Positions 7,517 to 15,563 of a DNA stretch of 64,000 bases are shown one piece after another. The first letter of the stretch is position 1. Each line of letters begins with the position of its first letter. The stretch comes from Kuafuiihalomonas sp039024635 (GTDB lineage: Bacteria > Myxococcota > Kuafuiibacteriia > Kuafuiibacteriales > Kuafuiibacteriaceae), in the NCBI GenBank assembly GCA_039024635.1, contig JBCCQA010000030.1, positions 1 to 64,000 on the forward strand, given 5' to 3'. The position numbers and the translations under genes are program-made. The notes under the pieces were generated by a model. The model did not search any database. It had not been told where the DNA came from and saw only the letters and a program-made list of their open reading frames with translations.

Positions 7517-10330
7517 TCAGATCATGTGGCGACGCCACAGCAGTCGCTCCAAGGGCCGCTCCCAAGCCACAGTTGGCCGAAAGCGACCGCTCTCGTCCTG
7601 CTCCAGGACTGCCCGCTCTTCGCCGTGCCGAAGCGCGGCCCAGCTGCGTGAGGCTGGCCAGCGCAAGACCCGGGCTGCATCCTCAGGAACCAGTCCGTCG
7701 TGCTGAACCAGGGCCGAGTACATCCACAAGAAGTCGTTCCGCTCCTCGGAGAGTCCTCGTGTGTCGAGAGAACGAAAGAGCCGGACCCGGACTCGACGCT
7801 CGGCCACCGGAACCAGCGACTCCATCCATAGATGGAGGGCAACGCGGGGACTGCCGTCGGCGTTGTCCCAAAGGAGCCGGATATAGGCTTCGCCGCTTCG
7901 CGCGGCGGCCCCCTCTCGCTCGTCCCCGTCCAGGATCAGGTCGTCGAACTCGTGCACACAGCCCGATCCCGCGGCCCGCGCCATGAGCAGGGACCGGATC
8001 TCTTCCTCGGTCCAGCGGCCTAACTCGAGTTCGTGGTCGAAGGGCAGTCGGTGGGGGCGGGCGGCGATCAGGTAACGCCAGAACAGCCCGTGACAGCTGG
8101 TGACCAGGAAGTGGTGATGACCGGCGCCGCCCAGCCACTCGGTCAGTCGGTCGTAGGGGGCCAGCCCCTGAGCTGTCCGCGAGAGCCAGCGGTGCAGATC
8201 GTCGATGAAGAAGAGGGTGGGCTCCTCCAGGTCGGGGGGCGGGCCGCCGGTTCGGATGAAGGCTATGAGCCCGGTCGGGTCGTCGCCATCGGGGCGAAGC
8301 CACTGGACGGAGATGTCGAGGCTCTCCTGCAGCCGGAGGAGCCAGGTCGTCTTGCCGCAGCCTTTCTCACCTTGGAGTAAAATGCTCGCTCCGACCTCGT
8401 CTCGCTTCCAGCGCTCGAATCGTTCGAAACAGAGGGTCTCGTGGGGGAAGCGGTCCACCCTGAGCCGGTCGGACTTGAGCGGACGATTGACACACACTTT
8501 TCTGATCGCGGGCGGCAGCGCGTCGATGTCGACGTTCGGTCCAGCGTCCTCGCGCATTCGCTCCAGTCGGAGCTTGAAGATAAAGGCCAGCGCCCGCTTG
8601 ATCTGCTCTACGGACAGCAGGGCGGACTGGGCCAGCTGCATGAGCGTTCGAAGGCTCACCACCAGGAAAGCCAAAGACGTGACGAAGACGCCCAGGCTCT
8701 TCTCTCGATTCGCTTCTACGGCCCGTGCGAGGCGTCCCTCCGGAAACGAGCGCAGATAGGCGTCCGCCACCGAACTTCGCCAACGTCGGAGAAGGGTCCA
8801 GGCGAGGCCGAGGAGCAAGAAAACCACGCCCACCCGGGCCAGGAGGGCCAGCACCCCCGCGCCGAGTTCAAACCGGGCCAGCTCGAGCGCCAGCCCCGCG
8901 ACCACCAGAGCCCGGGCGCTGAGTTGAATGGACTCGGCCATTCGGTGGCGAACCGGCCGGGAGATCATCCGACGTCCTCGTCGGGCCAGCCAGGTCACGA
9001 GCTGGGTGAGGAGGTTTCGAACAAACCAGTAGACCGCGACCCAGCGACCGACCAAGGCCAGGAAGACGAGCTCCGGCACGTCGGGACCGCCCAGCCGCAG
9101 CCGCACGGTCTCGGCCGCCGCGAACAGAAGCAGCGGAGGCGCGAACTGGTCCAGGGCTCGGTCGATGCTCTCGATGCGCCGCAACCAGCTGATGTTCCGT
9201 ACCAAGAGCTCGGCCTCGCGTAGTCGGCGGCGCAAGCTTCGGATCAAGAGATGAAGCGTGAAGAAGCCCAGGCCGATCAGGAGGGCGAAGAGACCTGGAC
9301 GCAGCAGCTCGTAGAAGGCGCGGGTCGACACCTTGCCTAGGGCCAACTGCCAGTCTTGGAGACGAGAGCGGGCCCATGCGAGGTTGCCGACCCGCAGAGC
9401 CTCGAGCTCGAGTCGAGCCCAGGTCCAGGCGTCTCGCCAGCTGCCCTCCGCCAGCGGGCGGGCCTCGGGCCAAAGCGCACTGCGGGCCGACATCAGGCCC
9501 AGGAGTAGCCCGCGCCAACCCTCGACCGCGGCGCTCTGGGCCTGGGCTTCTTCGCTCAGTGCGTCGGTCCGAAGCCCCAGGGCCTCGGCCCGGGTCGCCT
9601 CGATGTCGGCTTGCAGCGCAGCCGCCTCGGTGGAGGTTCCCACCGGGAAGGCCTCGAGGCTCGGCAGTCGGGGTAGCTCAGGTGGACTAGTCGAAAGGGC
9701 GGCGTCGAGGGCCACGGTTGCGTCTCGCCACGCCCGATCTACTCGAGGGAAGAGCACGGCCGCACCCGAGCTGGTACTTGCGATTCGGACTGCTTGCACC
9801 AGGCGCTGAGCCTCCGCCGAGGCGGACAGCAGGGTCTTGGCCGCCTCGGCTCGGGCCTCGGCGATCATGCGCCTGGCCTCGGCGAGGTCTGCCCTCGCCG
9901 CCGCGAGTCCGGCTCGCTCGGCTTGGAGGCGCTGCAGAAGCTCGGAACGGGCTTGCTGGGCCCGAGTCCTGGCTTCGCGTTCGGCCCGCTCGGCCTCGTC
10001 TTGAGCGGCGGCGGCGGCGGCGGCCCGGGCCTCGGCTTCTCGCTCGGCCCGCTCGGCCTCTCTTCGGCTCTTCTCGGCTTCGCTCAGGTTTCTTCGGAAT
10101 TCGGCCGGACTCCGAAGCGCCTCCAGCTCTTTTCGGAGCCGAGTCGTGGCCGTGCTGCTCGTAGCTATGGTGGAACTTACGGCAAGCTGGTCCTCCAGGA
10201 CTAGGATCCGCGCCGCGACCGCCGCCTCGTTCTGCAGGTCGACCGACGTGGGTATCCCGTCCGGGGGCGGGCTCCCCCCAGCCGGGTCGGCCAAGACCAG
10301 CCCCCATGCCAGAAGGAGTTCCGGACGCAC
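7517..10330 (-). CDS. Membrane coiled-coil P-loop NTPase, partner of MscS
   Basis: 937 residues from a GTG start. Order: signal-like N-terminus (1-14), long Ala/Glu/Arg coiled coil (about 65-180), helical region to 335, six predicted membrane helices (345-364, 396-410, 419-440, 470-490, 492-513, 547-565), then a cytosolic P-loop NTPase with Walker A GEKGCGKTT (654-662) and Walker B TLFFIDD (705-711), a helical lid (ELGRWTEEEIRSLL) and a C-terminal winged-helix-like segment (about 875-937). The coiled coil plus membrane layout recalls MscK/MscM, while the NTPase part resembles STAND/ORC-like ATPases. I recognise no named family. Its operon with a short MscS channel suggests ATP-dependent gating or assembly; a stress or defence sensor is an alternative. 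Confidence 0.8.
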   Translation of the reverse strand: MRPELLLAWGLVLADPAGGSPPPDGIPTSVDLQNEAAVAARILVLEDQLAVSSTIATSSTATTRLRKELEALRSPAEFRRNLSEAEKSRREAERAEREAEARAAAAAAAQDEAERAEREARTRAQQARSELLQRLQAERAGLAAARADLAEARRMIAEARAEAAKTLLSASAEAQRLVQAVRIASTSSGAAVLFPRVDRAWRDATVALDAALSTSPPELPRLPSLEAFPVGTSTEAAALQADIEATRAEALGLRTDALSEEAQAQSAAVEGWRGLLLGLMSARSALWPEARPLAEGSWRDAWTWARLELEALRVGNLAWARSRLQDWQLALGKVSTRAFYELLRPGLFALLIGLGFFTLHLLIRSLRRRLREAELLVRNISWLRRIESIDRALDQFAPPLLLFAAAETVRLRLGGPDVPELVFLALVGRWVAVYWFVRNLLTQLVTWLARRGRRMISRPVRHRMAESIQLSARALVVAGLALELARFELGAGVLALLARVGVVFLLLGLAWTLLRRWRSSVADAYLRSFPEGRLARAVEANREKSLGVFVTSLAFLVVSLRTLMQLAQSALLSVEQIKRALAFIFKLRLERMREDAGPNVDIDALPPAIRKVCVNRPLKSDRLRVDRFPHETLCFERFERWKRDEVGASILLQGEKGCGKTTWLLRLQESLDISVQWLRPDGDDPTGLIAFIRTGGPPPDLEEPTLFFIDDLHRWLSRTAQGLAPYDRLTEWLGGAGHHHFLVTSCHGLFWRYLIAARPHRLPFDHELELGRWTEEEIRSLLMARAAGSGCVHEFDDLILDGDEREGAAARSGEAYIRLLWDNADGSPRVALHLWMESLVPVAERRVRVRLFRSLDTRGLSEERNDFLWMYSALVQHDGLVPEDAARVLRWPASRSWAALRHGEERAVLEQDESGRFRPTVAWERPLERLLWRRHMI

Positions 10331-10415
10331 GCGCTCAGCATCGGTGGAAGGCCGGATCTCGGCAAGTTTTGGGAAAGAGGTGTGGGTCCTAGTCCCATTT
10401 TGTTAGGACGCCCTC

Positions 10416-10949
10416 GTGAGGCGCCTGGCCCTGAGCACCCTGCTATTGACCGCCTGCACCGAAAAGGCGGCTGAGGTGCCGAAGGTACCGCCTCCCGCTC
10501 CGCCGGCGGAAGATCTGGAGAGGGCACTGATCCGAGTCGACGGACCCGGCTTCTTGGAGGCGGTCCGAAACCAAGACGCCGACTTCGTTGTGACCAACGT
10601 CTGGGCGACCTGGTGCGGTCCCTGCCGCGAAGAGTTCCCTTACATTCAGTCGGTCACTCGCAGCTTTGCCGACCAGGGTGTGACGCTGATGTTCATCAGC
10701 ACCGACTTCGAAGAGGAAGAGCCGGCGGCTCTGGACTTCTTGAAGGACCAGGGCGCGGATCTTCCGAGCTACATCAAGACGGGACCCGACGGAGAATTCA
10801 TCGAAGCGCTAAATCCGGAATGGAGCGGCGCTCTGCCCACGACGATCGTTTTCGACGACGATGGAGAGCGGGTGAAGATTTGGAACGGCAAGGTCGAAGA
10901 GGAAGACCTCCGCGCGACCTTGGCCCAACTGACCAAGAAGGAGAACTGA
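10416..10949 (+). CDS. TlpA-like thioredoxin-fold lipoprotein
   Basis: 177 residues from a GTG start. The N-terminus MRRLALSTLLLTAC ends in a lipobox with the lipidated cysteine at C14, followed by a Pro-rich tether (VPKVPPPAPPAE). The thioredoxin domain carries WATWCGPC (C67, C70) and the conserved proline region ALPTTIVFDDDG. It is probably a membrane-anchored periplasmic disulfide reductase, of the kind used in cytochrome c maturation or in repair of oxidised envelope proteins. It is followed after 2 bp by a second thioredoxin-fold lipoprotein, so the two are one operon. Confidence 0.88.
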   Translation: MRRLALSTLLLTACTEKAAEVPKVPPPAPPAEDLERALIRVDGPGFLEAVRNQDADFVVTNVWATWCGPCREEFPYIQSVTRSFADQGVTLMFISTDFEEEEPAALDFLKDQGADLPSYIKTGPDGEFIEALNPEWSGALPTTIVFDDDGERVKIWNGKVEEEDLRATLAQLTKKEN

Positions 10950-10951
10950 CC

Positions 10952-11644
10952 ATGAACAAGCTGATCCTGACCACGACCCTCCTGCTCGGCGCAGCCGCCT
11001 GCGCCGAGCCCACCGCCCCCGAGGCGCAGACCGAAACGGGCGAGAAGGCCAAGAAGAAACCGGGCTCGAAGCCCGGTTCCAAGCCCGCTACGGGTGGTCC
11101 CGGCAAGCTGAGCCTGGGTGCGGCTGCGCCGATGGTGAACATGCCGATGATCGGCACCGACGGCGGAGAGCACTCGATTCAGAGCGCTGCCAAGAAGAAC
11201 GGCGTCATGGTGCTCTTCACCTGCAACCACTGTCCCTGGGTCAAGGCCTGGGAAGAGCGCACCGTCGCGGCGGGCAACCTGGCGCTCACCAAGGACATTG
11301 GCGTCATTGCGGTGAACTCGAACGACCCCGAGGCTTACTCGGAGGACGACATGAACGGCATGAAGGCTCGCGCCGAAAAGGCCGGGATGGAGTATCCCTA
11401 CGTGACCGATGACGGCTCCCGCATCGCCAAAGCCTTCGGCGCCGACAAGACCCCGGAGGTCTACATGTTCGACGCCGATATGAAGCTGGTCTACCACGGC
11501 ACCATCGACGACAACGCCAAGAAGCCCGGCAAGGTCGAGAAGACCTACCTCGTCGATGCCATCAAGGCCGTTGCCACCGGCCAAGAGCCCAATCCCGCCC
11601 AAACCAAGGCCCTCGGATGCAGCATCAAGTTCCAGTCTTCTTGA
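10952..11644 (+). CDS. Thioredoxin/redoxin-family lipoprotein
   Basis: 230 residues. A strong ribosome site (AAGGAG) precedes the ATG at 10952. The signal peptide ends in GAAAC (C17), then a Lys/Pro/Gly/Ser tether with two copies of the PGSK unit (38-45), then a redoxin domain with FTCNHCPWV (C91, C94), a motif of the AhpC/TSA-like 'CNHCPxV' subgroup. The C-terminus retains ADKTPEVYMFDADMKLVYHG, with the cis-proline before EVY. Role: periplasmic thiol peroxidase or reductase, possibly passing electrons to or from the upstream TlpA-like protein. Not recognised as any characterised enzyme. Confidence 0.85.
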   Translation: MNKLILTTTLLLGAAACAEPTAPEAQTETGEKAKKKPGSKPGSKPATGGPGKLSLGAAAPMVNMPMIGTDGGEHSIQSAAKKNGVMVLFTCNHCPWVKAWEERTVAAGNLALTKDIGVIAVNSNDPEAYSEDDMNGMKARAEKAGMEYPYVTDDGSRIAKAFGADKTPEVYMFDADMKLVYHGTIDDNAKKPGKVEKTYLVDAIKAVATGQEPNPAQTKALGCSIKFQSS

Positions 11645-11755
11645 GCGAAGGTCCAGGCTCAGGCCTCCTCGGCCTTGGACTATTCAGGCGTCCGGCACCG
11701 CTGATCTGGAATGCGCCGTCTTCAGCCCGCCTTCACCAGCTGAAGGATCTATGAC

Positions 11756-11798
11756 GCTCTCGTAGAGAGCGCGTCCAGGCTCCTACAAGGACGCGCTC
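11756..11798. terminator. Hairpins between convergent genes
   Basis: Two overlapping inverted repeats lie between convergent stop codons. One is GCTCTC-GTA-GAGAGC (11756-11770). The other is a perfect 10-bp stem, GAGCGCGTCC (11767-11776) with GGACGCGCTC (11789-11798), around a 12-base loop. They share bases 11767-11770, so only one can form at a time. Neither has a U-tract. A bidirectional terminator or RNA end-protecting structure is likely; the evidence is position and symmetry only. Confidence 0.55.
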
Positions 11799-11814
11799 GC
11801 TGGGATCCAGGCGG

Positions 11815-12759
11815 TCAGCTTCGCAAAAGGGCGGGTTGGGCGGCAGCGCCGTTCAGGAGGCCGGTGACGCCTGGGAGGAGGTTCTCGAGGGCGCCTTCGA
11901 AGTTCTTGGGGTTCATCCAGCGGATGGGCTGCAGGAAGCCGAAGCTGCGGAAGAGGCTTGCGTCGGGCTTGCTGACCTCGACCGTGATGGCGCGGGTTCC
12001 GTGCTCGAATTCGAGCCAGTCGTCGAGGTCGCCCAGGGTCGGATAGAATCCGCAGGACTGGCTGACGGCGTAGGGTCGCGTTTGGGAACTGCGAAAGGCC
12101 TCGCCCAAGGCCTGGTAGGTCCGGGCGTGGAGTGAGGGTCGACGGGTGAAGGCCCAAGGATAGAGGAGCAGGTTCCCAAAGCTGTGAAAGCTCAGAGAAA
12201 GCCGAGGACGGGAGAGCTTGACAAGCTTTCGTACGGCTCGGGTCTCAGGCTCGGAGAAGGCCCGGGGGCCCATGTAGTGGGGCGCAATGGGTAGCCGCGA
12301 ACCCGCGAAGGGGTGGCCCTTTTCGAGCTCGGCCACTACCCCGAAGTTTCGATTCAGATCTACGCCGTGGGCGTTCTGTCGACGGCCGAGTCGACGGCCT
12401 CGCCGCATGCGGCGGAAGGTGGCCACTACCCCGTCCGGGTTGACGATAGGCAAAATACTGAAGCGAAAGCGCTCGAGAAGTGCGTCGCCGCGTTCGACCA
12501 TCTCACGAAGCAGTCGAAGCAGCGCCATGCCGCCCACGAGCTCGTCGCCGTGGACCAAGCTGGTCAGCATGACGGAGGGAGCACCGGGTTGACCGAACTG
12601 GAGCGCGGTGAGCGGCCGGCCTTCGACTGAACGACCCACTGGAAGGACTTGGGCTCGACCCCGAGCGGCGACGTCCATCCAGGCGCCGTGGAGCGCCTCG
12701 TGGTCCAGATACCCGCTCAGAATGCCCACGCGATCACCAATCGGTTCATGGTGGGCCAA
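11815..12759 (-). CDS. M14-family zinc carboxypeptidase-like protein
   Basis: About 314 residues. Zinc and catalytic motifs of the M14 family are in order: SLVHGDELVGG (first His and Glu ligands), IVNPDGV, the arginine site GVDLNRNFG, SLSFHSFGN (third zinc His) and TVEVSKPDAS (catalytic Glu). It resembles the cytosolic succinylglutamate-desuccinylase/MpaA-like branch (murein tripeptide amidase or deacylase) more than secreted carboxypeptidase A, and no signal peptide is seen. The start is uncertain: TTG at 12759 or GTG at 12729. The frame is open further upstream, but that would run through the acyltransferase gene. It ends beside the hairpins at 11756-11798. Confidence 0.85.
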   Translation of the reverse strand: MAHHEPIGDRVGILSGYLDHEALHGAWMDVAARGRAQVLPVGRSVEGRPLTALQFGQPGAPSVMLTSLVHGDELVGGMALLRLLREMVERGDALLERFRFSILPIVNPDGVVATFRRMRRGRRLGRRQNAHGVDLNRNFGVVAELEKGHPFAGSRLPIAPHYMGPRAFSEPETRAVRKLVKLSRPRLSLSFHSFGNLLLYPWAFTRRPSLHARTYQALGEAFRSSQTRPYAVSQSCGFYPTLGDLDDWLEFEHGTRAITVEVSKPDASLFRSFGFLQPIRWMNPKNFEGALENLLPGVTGLLNGAAAQPALLRS

Positions 12760-12812
12760 CTTCAGCGGCCGACGCGAACGAACTCCGCTTTCGGTGGCCC
12801 AGGTGCCAACTT

Positions 12813-13535
12813 TCAGGCGGCAAGCGCCTTCATGGCGGACAGGCTCGCATGGGAGAGGGCTTCGGCCGAGGGGTAAGCACGAGGGTCGATGGGTTCGCCG
12901 AACACCAGGCGGCCTCGCGTCACCGGCCGACTGAGCAGGTCGAGGTAGTGGGGCACGAAGCCTTGGTCGCCGACCCAGCACATCGTGCGATCGTCGAAGC
13001 AAAGGTGACTAGGCACGACGGGTGCCTCGGCGATGCGGGCCACGCCGAACATGCCCCGCTTGAAGGGCAGAAGCATCTCTCCGAAGCTTGTCGTGCCTTC
13101 GGGGAAGTTCAGGACCGAGACCCCGGCCCGCAAGGCTCGGATCATCTGGCGGAGCACGGTGGCTCCCTGCTCGACCCGGGTTCGCTGGTGGAAGACGACG
13201 CCGGTGTCTCGGGCCCCAGCGCCGATGAGGGGCCAGTCCGCCACCTCTCCTTTGGCGATCGGCATGGCCGGAACCACGGCCATGATGATCAAGGGGTCGA
13301 GATAGCTTAGGTGGTTACAGGCGATGAGGCTCCCCGCCCGGGGTTGGGGCCCTTCGACCTCGAGTTCGACCTGATGGCCCTCCATGATTTCGCGCGATAC
13401 CTGGGCGAGCACCTTGATGCGCTCGGGGAGCGTCTCGATCCACGCCCCCTCCAGGGCGGCTCGGGTCCGGGCTGCGGTTCGGACGCCGGACCAGACCGTG
13501 GACATGCGCCGGCCTCGCTCGCTCAGGGAGGTCAT
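12813..13535 (-). CDS. PlsC-like 1-acyl-glycerol-phosphate acyltransferase
   Basis: 240 residues. The acyltransferase signature HX4D is in NHLSYLDP (74-81; H75, D80), the substrate-binding FPEGTTSFG sits at 144-152, and VVPSHLCF follows, all as in lysophosphatidate acyltransferases. A peripheral membrane enzyme in phospholipid or lipid-modification synthesis is expected. Its ATG (13533-13535) overlaps the stop of the upstream GNAT gene (ATGA), so translation is coupled. The pair faces a cardiolipin synthase gene, pointing to a small membrane-lipid locus. Confidence 0.88.
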   Translation of the reverse strand: MTSLSERGRRMSTVWSGVRTAARTRAALEGAWIETLPERIKVLAQVSREIMEGHQVELEVEGPQPRAGSLIACNHLSYLDPLIIMAVVPAMPIAKGEVADWPLIGAGARDTGVVFHQRTRVEQGATVLRQMIRALRAGVSVLNFPEGTTSFGEMLLPFKRGMFGVARIAEAPVVPSHLCFDDRTMCWVGDQGFVPHYLDLLSRPVTRGRLVFGEPIDPRAYPSAEALSHASLSAMKALAA

Positions 13536-14077
13536 TCGGCTTTCGCGGGCTCGCCATTGCCTCTGGACTGCTTCTTGTCGCCCAGAAGCCCCATCTTGGT
13601 GAAGCGATCCCGGAGGCGTTCGAAGTCGGCTCGGTCGATCCTCGACACGATGCGGTGGGTGCCTTTCCCGTAGAAGTCGGGTCGCTGCTCGACTTCCGCT
13701 GCCCCGAGCATGGCGTGAAGATTGCGGGCCGCGTCGTTTCCTTCCTCGACCGTGAACCACACCGAGTCGACCATGGGGTCCATGATTCGGATGAACGCCT
13801 TCAGCAGATGGAGGATGACTCGGCTTCCCTGATACTCGGGCTTGATGGCCAAGGTCGTGCAGTAGGCCTCTCGTCCTTTGACGAAAGAGAGCAGGTAGCC
13901 CACGGCTTGGCCGTCGACCTGGACCAAGAGGCAGCAATCGCCGAAGAAGTCGCAGCACAAGCGAACGTAGTAGGGTCCCAGCACCCCTTCCCGGGCGCTC
14001 CCGAACATGTCTTCCTCGAGCCGCATCAAGGTGTCGAAGTCTTGGGCCTCCAGGGTTCGGACTACATAGCGGCCCAT
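13532..14077 (-). CDS. GNAT-family N-acetyltransferase
   Basis: 181 residues. The GNAT fold is visible in the order RTLEAQDFDTLMRLEE, VDGQAVGYLLSF, CTTLAIKPEYQGSRVILHL (acetyl-CoA loop motif A, with QGSRVI in place of QGxGxG/A) and the late FTVEEGNDAARNLHAMLG. The segment YYVRLCCDFFGDCC recalls diaminobutyrate acetyltransferases (EctA), but no ectB/ectC is present. Coupling to the acyltransferase gene (ATGA at 13532-13535) suggests a role in modifying a lipid precursor. The Lys/Gly-rich C-terminal tail (about 160-181) is outside the domain. Substrate unknown. Confidence 0.85.
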   Translation of the reverse strand: MGRYVVRTLEAQDFDTLMRLEEDMFGSAREGVLGPYYVRLCCDFFGDCCLLVQVDGQAVGYLLSFVKGREAYCTTLAIKPEYQGSRVILHLLKAFIRIMDPMVDSVWFTVEEGNDAARNLHAMLGAAEVEQRPDFYGKGTHRIVSRIDRADFERLRDRFTKMGLLGDKKQSRGNGEPAKAE

Positions 14078-14109
14078 CTTCAGCTATCCTCCCGCCGGTC
14101 GTCTCGCCC

Positions 14110-15549
14110 ATGACGGACTTCTGGTTCAATGCCTTTGGCCCGAGCGTGCTCGGCTGGGCCGTGGGAGGCTTCGCGCTCCTGGTCTCGGTGGTGGCGACCG
14201 GTCATGCGGTCCTCCACAAGCGCGAGGAGCGGGCTGCGATCGGATGGGTCGGCGTCATTTGGCTCGCTCCCTTGATCGGAGCATTCCTGTACCTGCTCTT
14301 CGGGATCAATCGTATTCGGAGGACTGCCCACCGAGTGCGAGGCCCTCGGCCCCCGCTCGAGCTTGCGCCTCCCCCTGTCGTGGCCCTGCCTGAGGCGCCC
14401 CCCGGTCTCGCCCAGCTTCTGGACCAAGTCGGACGCTTCCCGCTCCGCCTCGGCCACCGTATCGAGCCCCTGGTCGACGGCGACGAAGCCTACCCAGCCA
14501 TGCTGGAAGCCATCGGCTCGGCGAGCCGCACCCTTGGATTCTCCTCCTACATATTCGATCGGGACCCGACCGGGCACCGTTTCGTGGAGGCGCTGGCCGC
14601 CGCCCAAGCCCGCGGGTGCCAGGTCCGCGTATTGGTGGACGACGCTGGGCTTCGCTACTCTTTTCCTTCTGTTCTCATGGACCTGCGTCGCGCCGGCGTG
14701 CCCACCGCCCGATTCATGAAGGTGGGCCTGCGCACTGGTCGCTACTTCAACCTTCGCACCCATCGAAAGATCCTCCTCGTAGACGGCGAGCTGGCGTTCA
14801 CGGGTGGTATCAATATTCGACAAGGTCACGTGGTGGGGCGGCCGCCGAGTCCCGGCCCCCAGAAGGCGAGGGACCTCCATTTTCGGGTCGAAGGTCCGGC
14901 CGTCGCCCAGCTCGGCCAAGTCTTCCTGGAAGACTGGAACTTCGCGTCGGGGGAGGAACTATCGTCAGACGAATGGGTCGGTGCTGGATCGCCGATCGAA
15001 GGCGGGCATCCGGCTCGGGTCATCAGCGACGGGCCCGACGAGGACTTCGATCAGCTTCGCTGGGCGTTCCTAGGTGGGCTGACCACCGCCCAGCACAAGG
15101 TTCAGATCCTGACTCCATACTTCTTGCCTGACGACGCTTTGCAGACGGCGCTCATTGCCACTGCGCGACGGGGGGTCCAGGTCGATGTTCTGCTTCCGGA
15201 ACGAGGCAACCTGCCTTTCGTCCAGTGGGCGATGTGGGCTCGGCTGCGGGACGTGGCCGAAACCTGTCGCGTTTGGGTCAGTCCGCCGCCCTTCGATCAC
15301 TCCAAGCTGATGCTCGTCGACGATGCGTGGGTCCTATTGGGCTCAGGGAACTGGGACCCCCGCAGTTTTCGACTCAACTTCGAGCTCCAGGTCGAAGCCT
15401 ATGATTCGGCGCTAGCCGAACGGATGGCCGGGATTTTCGAGGCGCGACAAAAAACGGCCCGGCGCCTGACTACGGCCGACCTAGATGCGCGATCTCTCGC
15501 CGTACGTTTGCGAGACGGTTTCGCCCACCTGTTCTCTCCCTACTTGTAG
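14110..15549 (+). CDS. cls: Cardiolipin synthase, phospholipase D type
   Basis: 479 residues, the normal ClsA length. Two N-terminal membrane helices (about 14-34 and 44-64) precede two phospholipase D domains. The first HKD motif is HRKILLVDG (H218, K220, D225) followed by FTGGINI; the second is DHSKLMLVDD followed by GSGNWDPRSF. It would join two phosphatidylglycerol molecules into cardiolipin at the inner membrane. It is transcribed away from the GNAT/acyltransferase pair across a 32-bp gap, so the two directions probably share a control region. Confidence 0.93.
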   Translation: MTDFWFNAFGPSVLGWAVGGFALLVSVVATGHAVLHKREERAAIGWVGVIWLAPLIGAFLYLLFGINRIRRTAHRVRGPRPPLELAPPPVVALPEAPPGLAQLLDQVGRFPLRLGHRIEPLVDGDEAYPAMLEAIGSASRTLGFSSYIFDRDPTGHRFVEALAAAQARGCQVRVLVDDAGLRYSFPSVLMDLRRAGVPTARFMKVGLRTGRYFNLRTHRKILLVDGELAFTGGINIRQGHVVGRPPSPGPQKARDLHFRVEGPAVAQLGQVFLEDWNFASGEELSSDEWVGAGSPIEGGHPARVISDGPDEDFDQLRWAFLGGLTTAQHKVQILTPYFLPDDALQTALIATARRGVQVDVLLPERGNLPFVQWAMWARLRDVAETCRVWVSPPPFDHSKLMLVDDAWVLLGSGNWDPRSFRLNFELQVEAYDSALAERMAGIFEARQKTARRLTTADLDARSLAVRLRDGFAHLFSPYL

Positions 15550-15563
15550 TAGGTCCCATCGCA

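Noticed and set aside
6652..10330. A single mscK gene broken by a frameshift
   Set aside because: The upstream protein continues after its membrane helices into a complete NTPase and winged-helix-like tail, and the channel gene has its own start and full length; they are two genes.
13532..14077. Ectoine synthesis gene ectA
   Set aside because: Only one short stretch resembles EctA, ectB and ectC are absent, and the gene is coupled to an acyltransferase.
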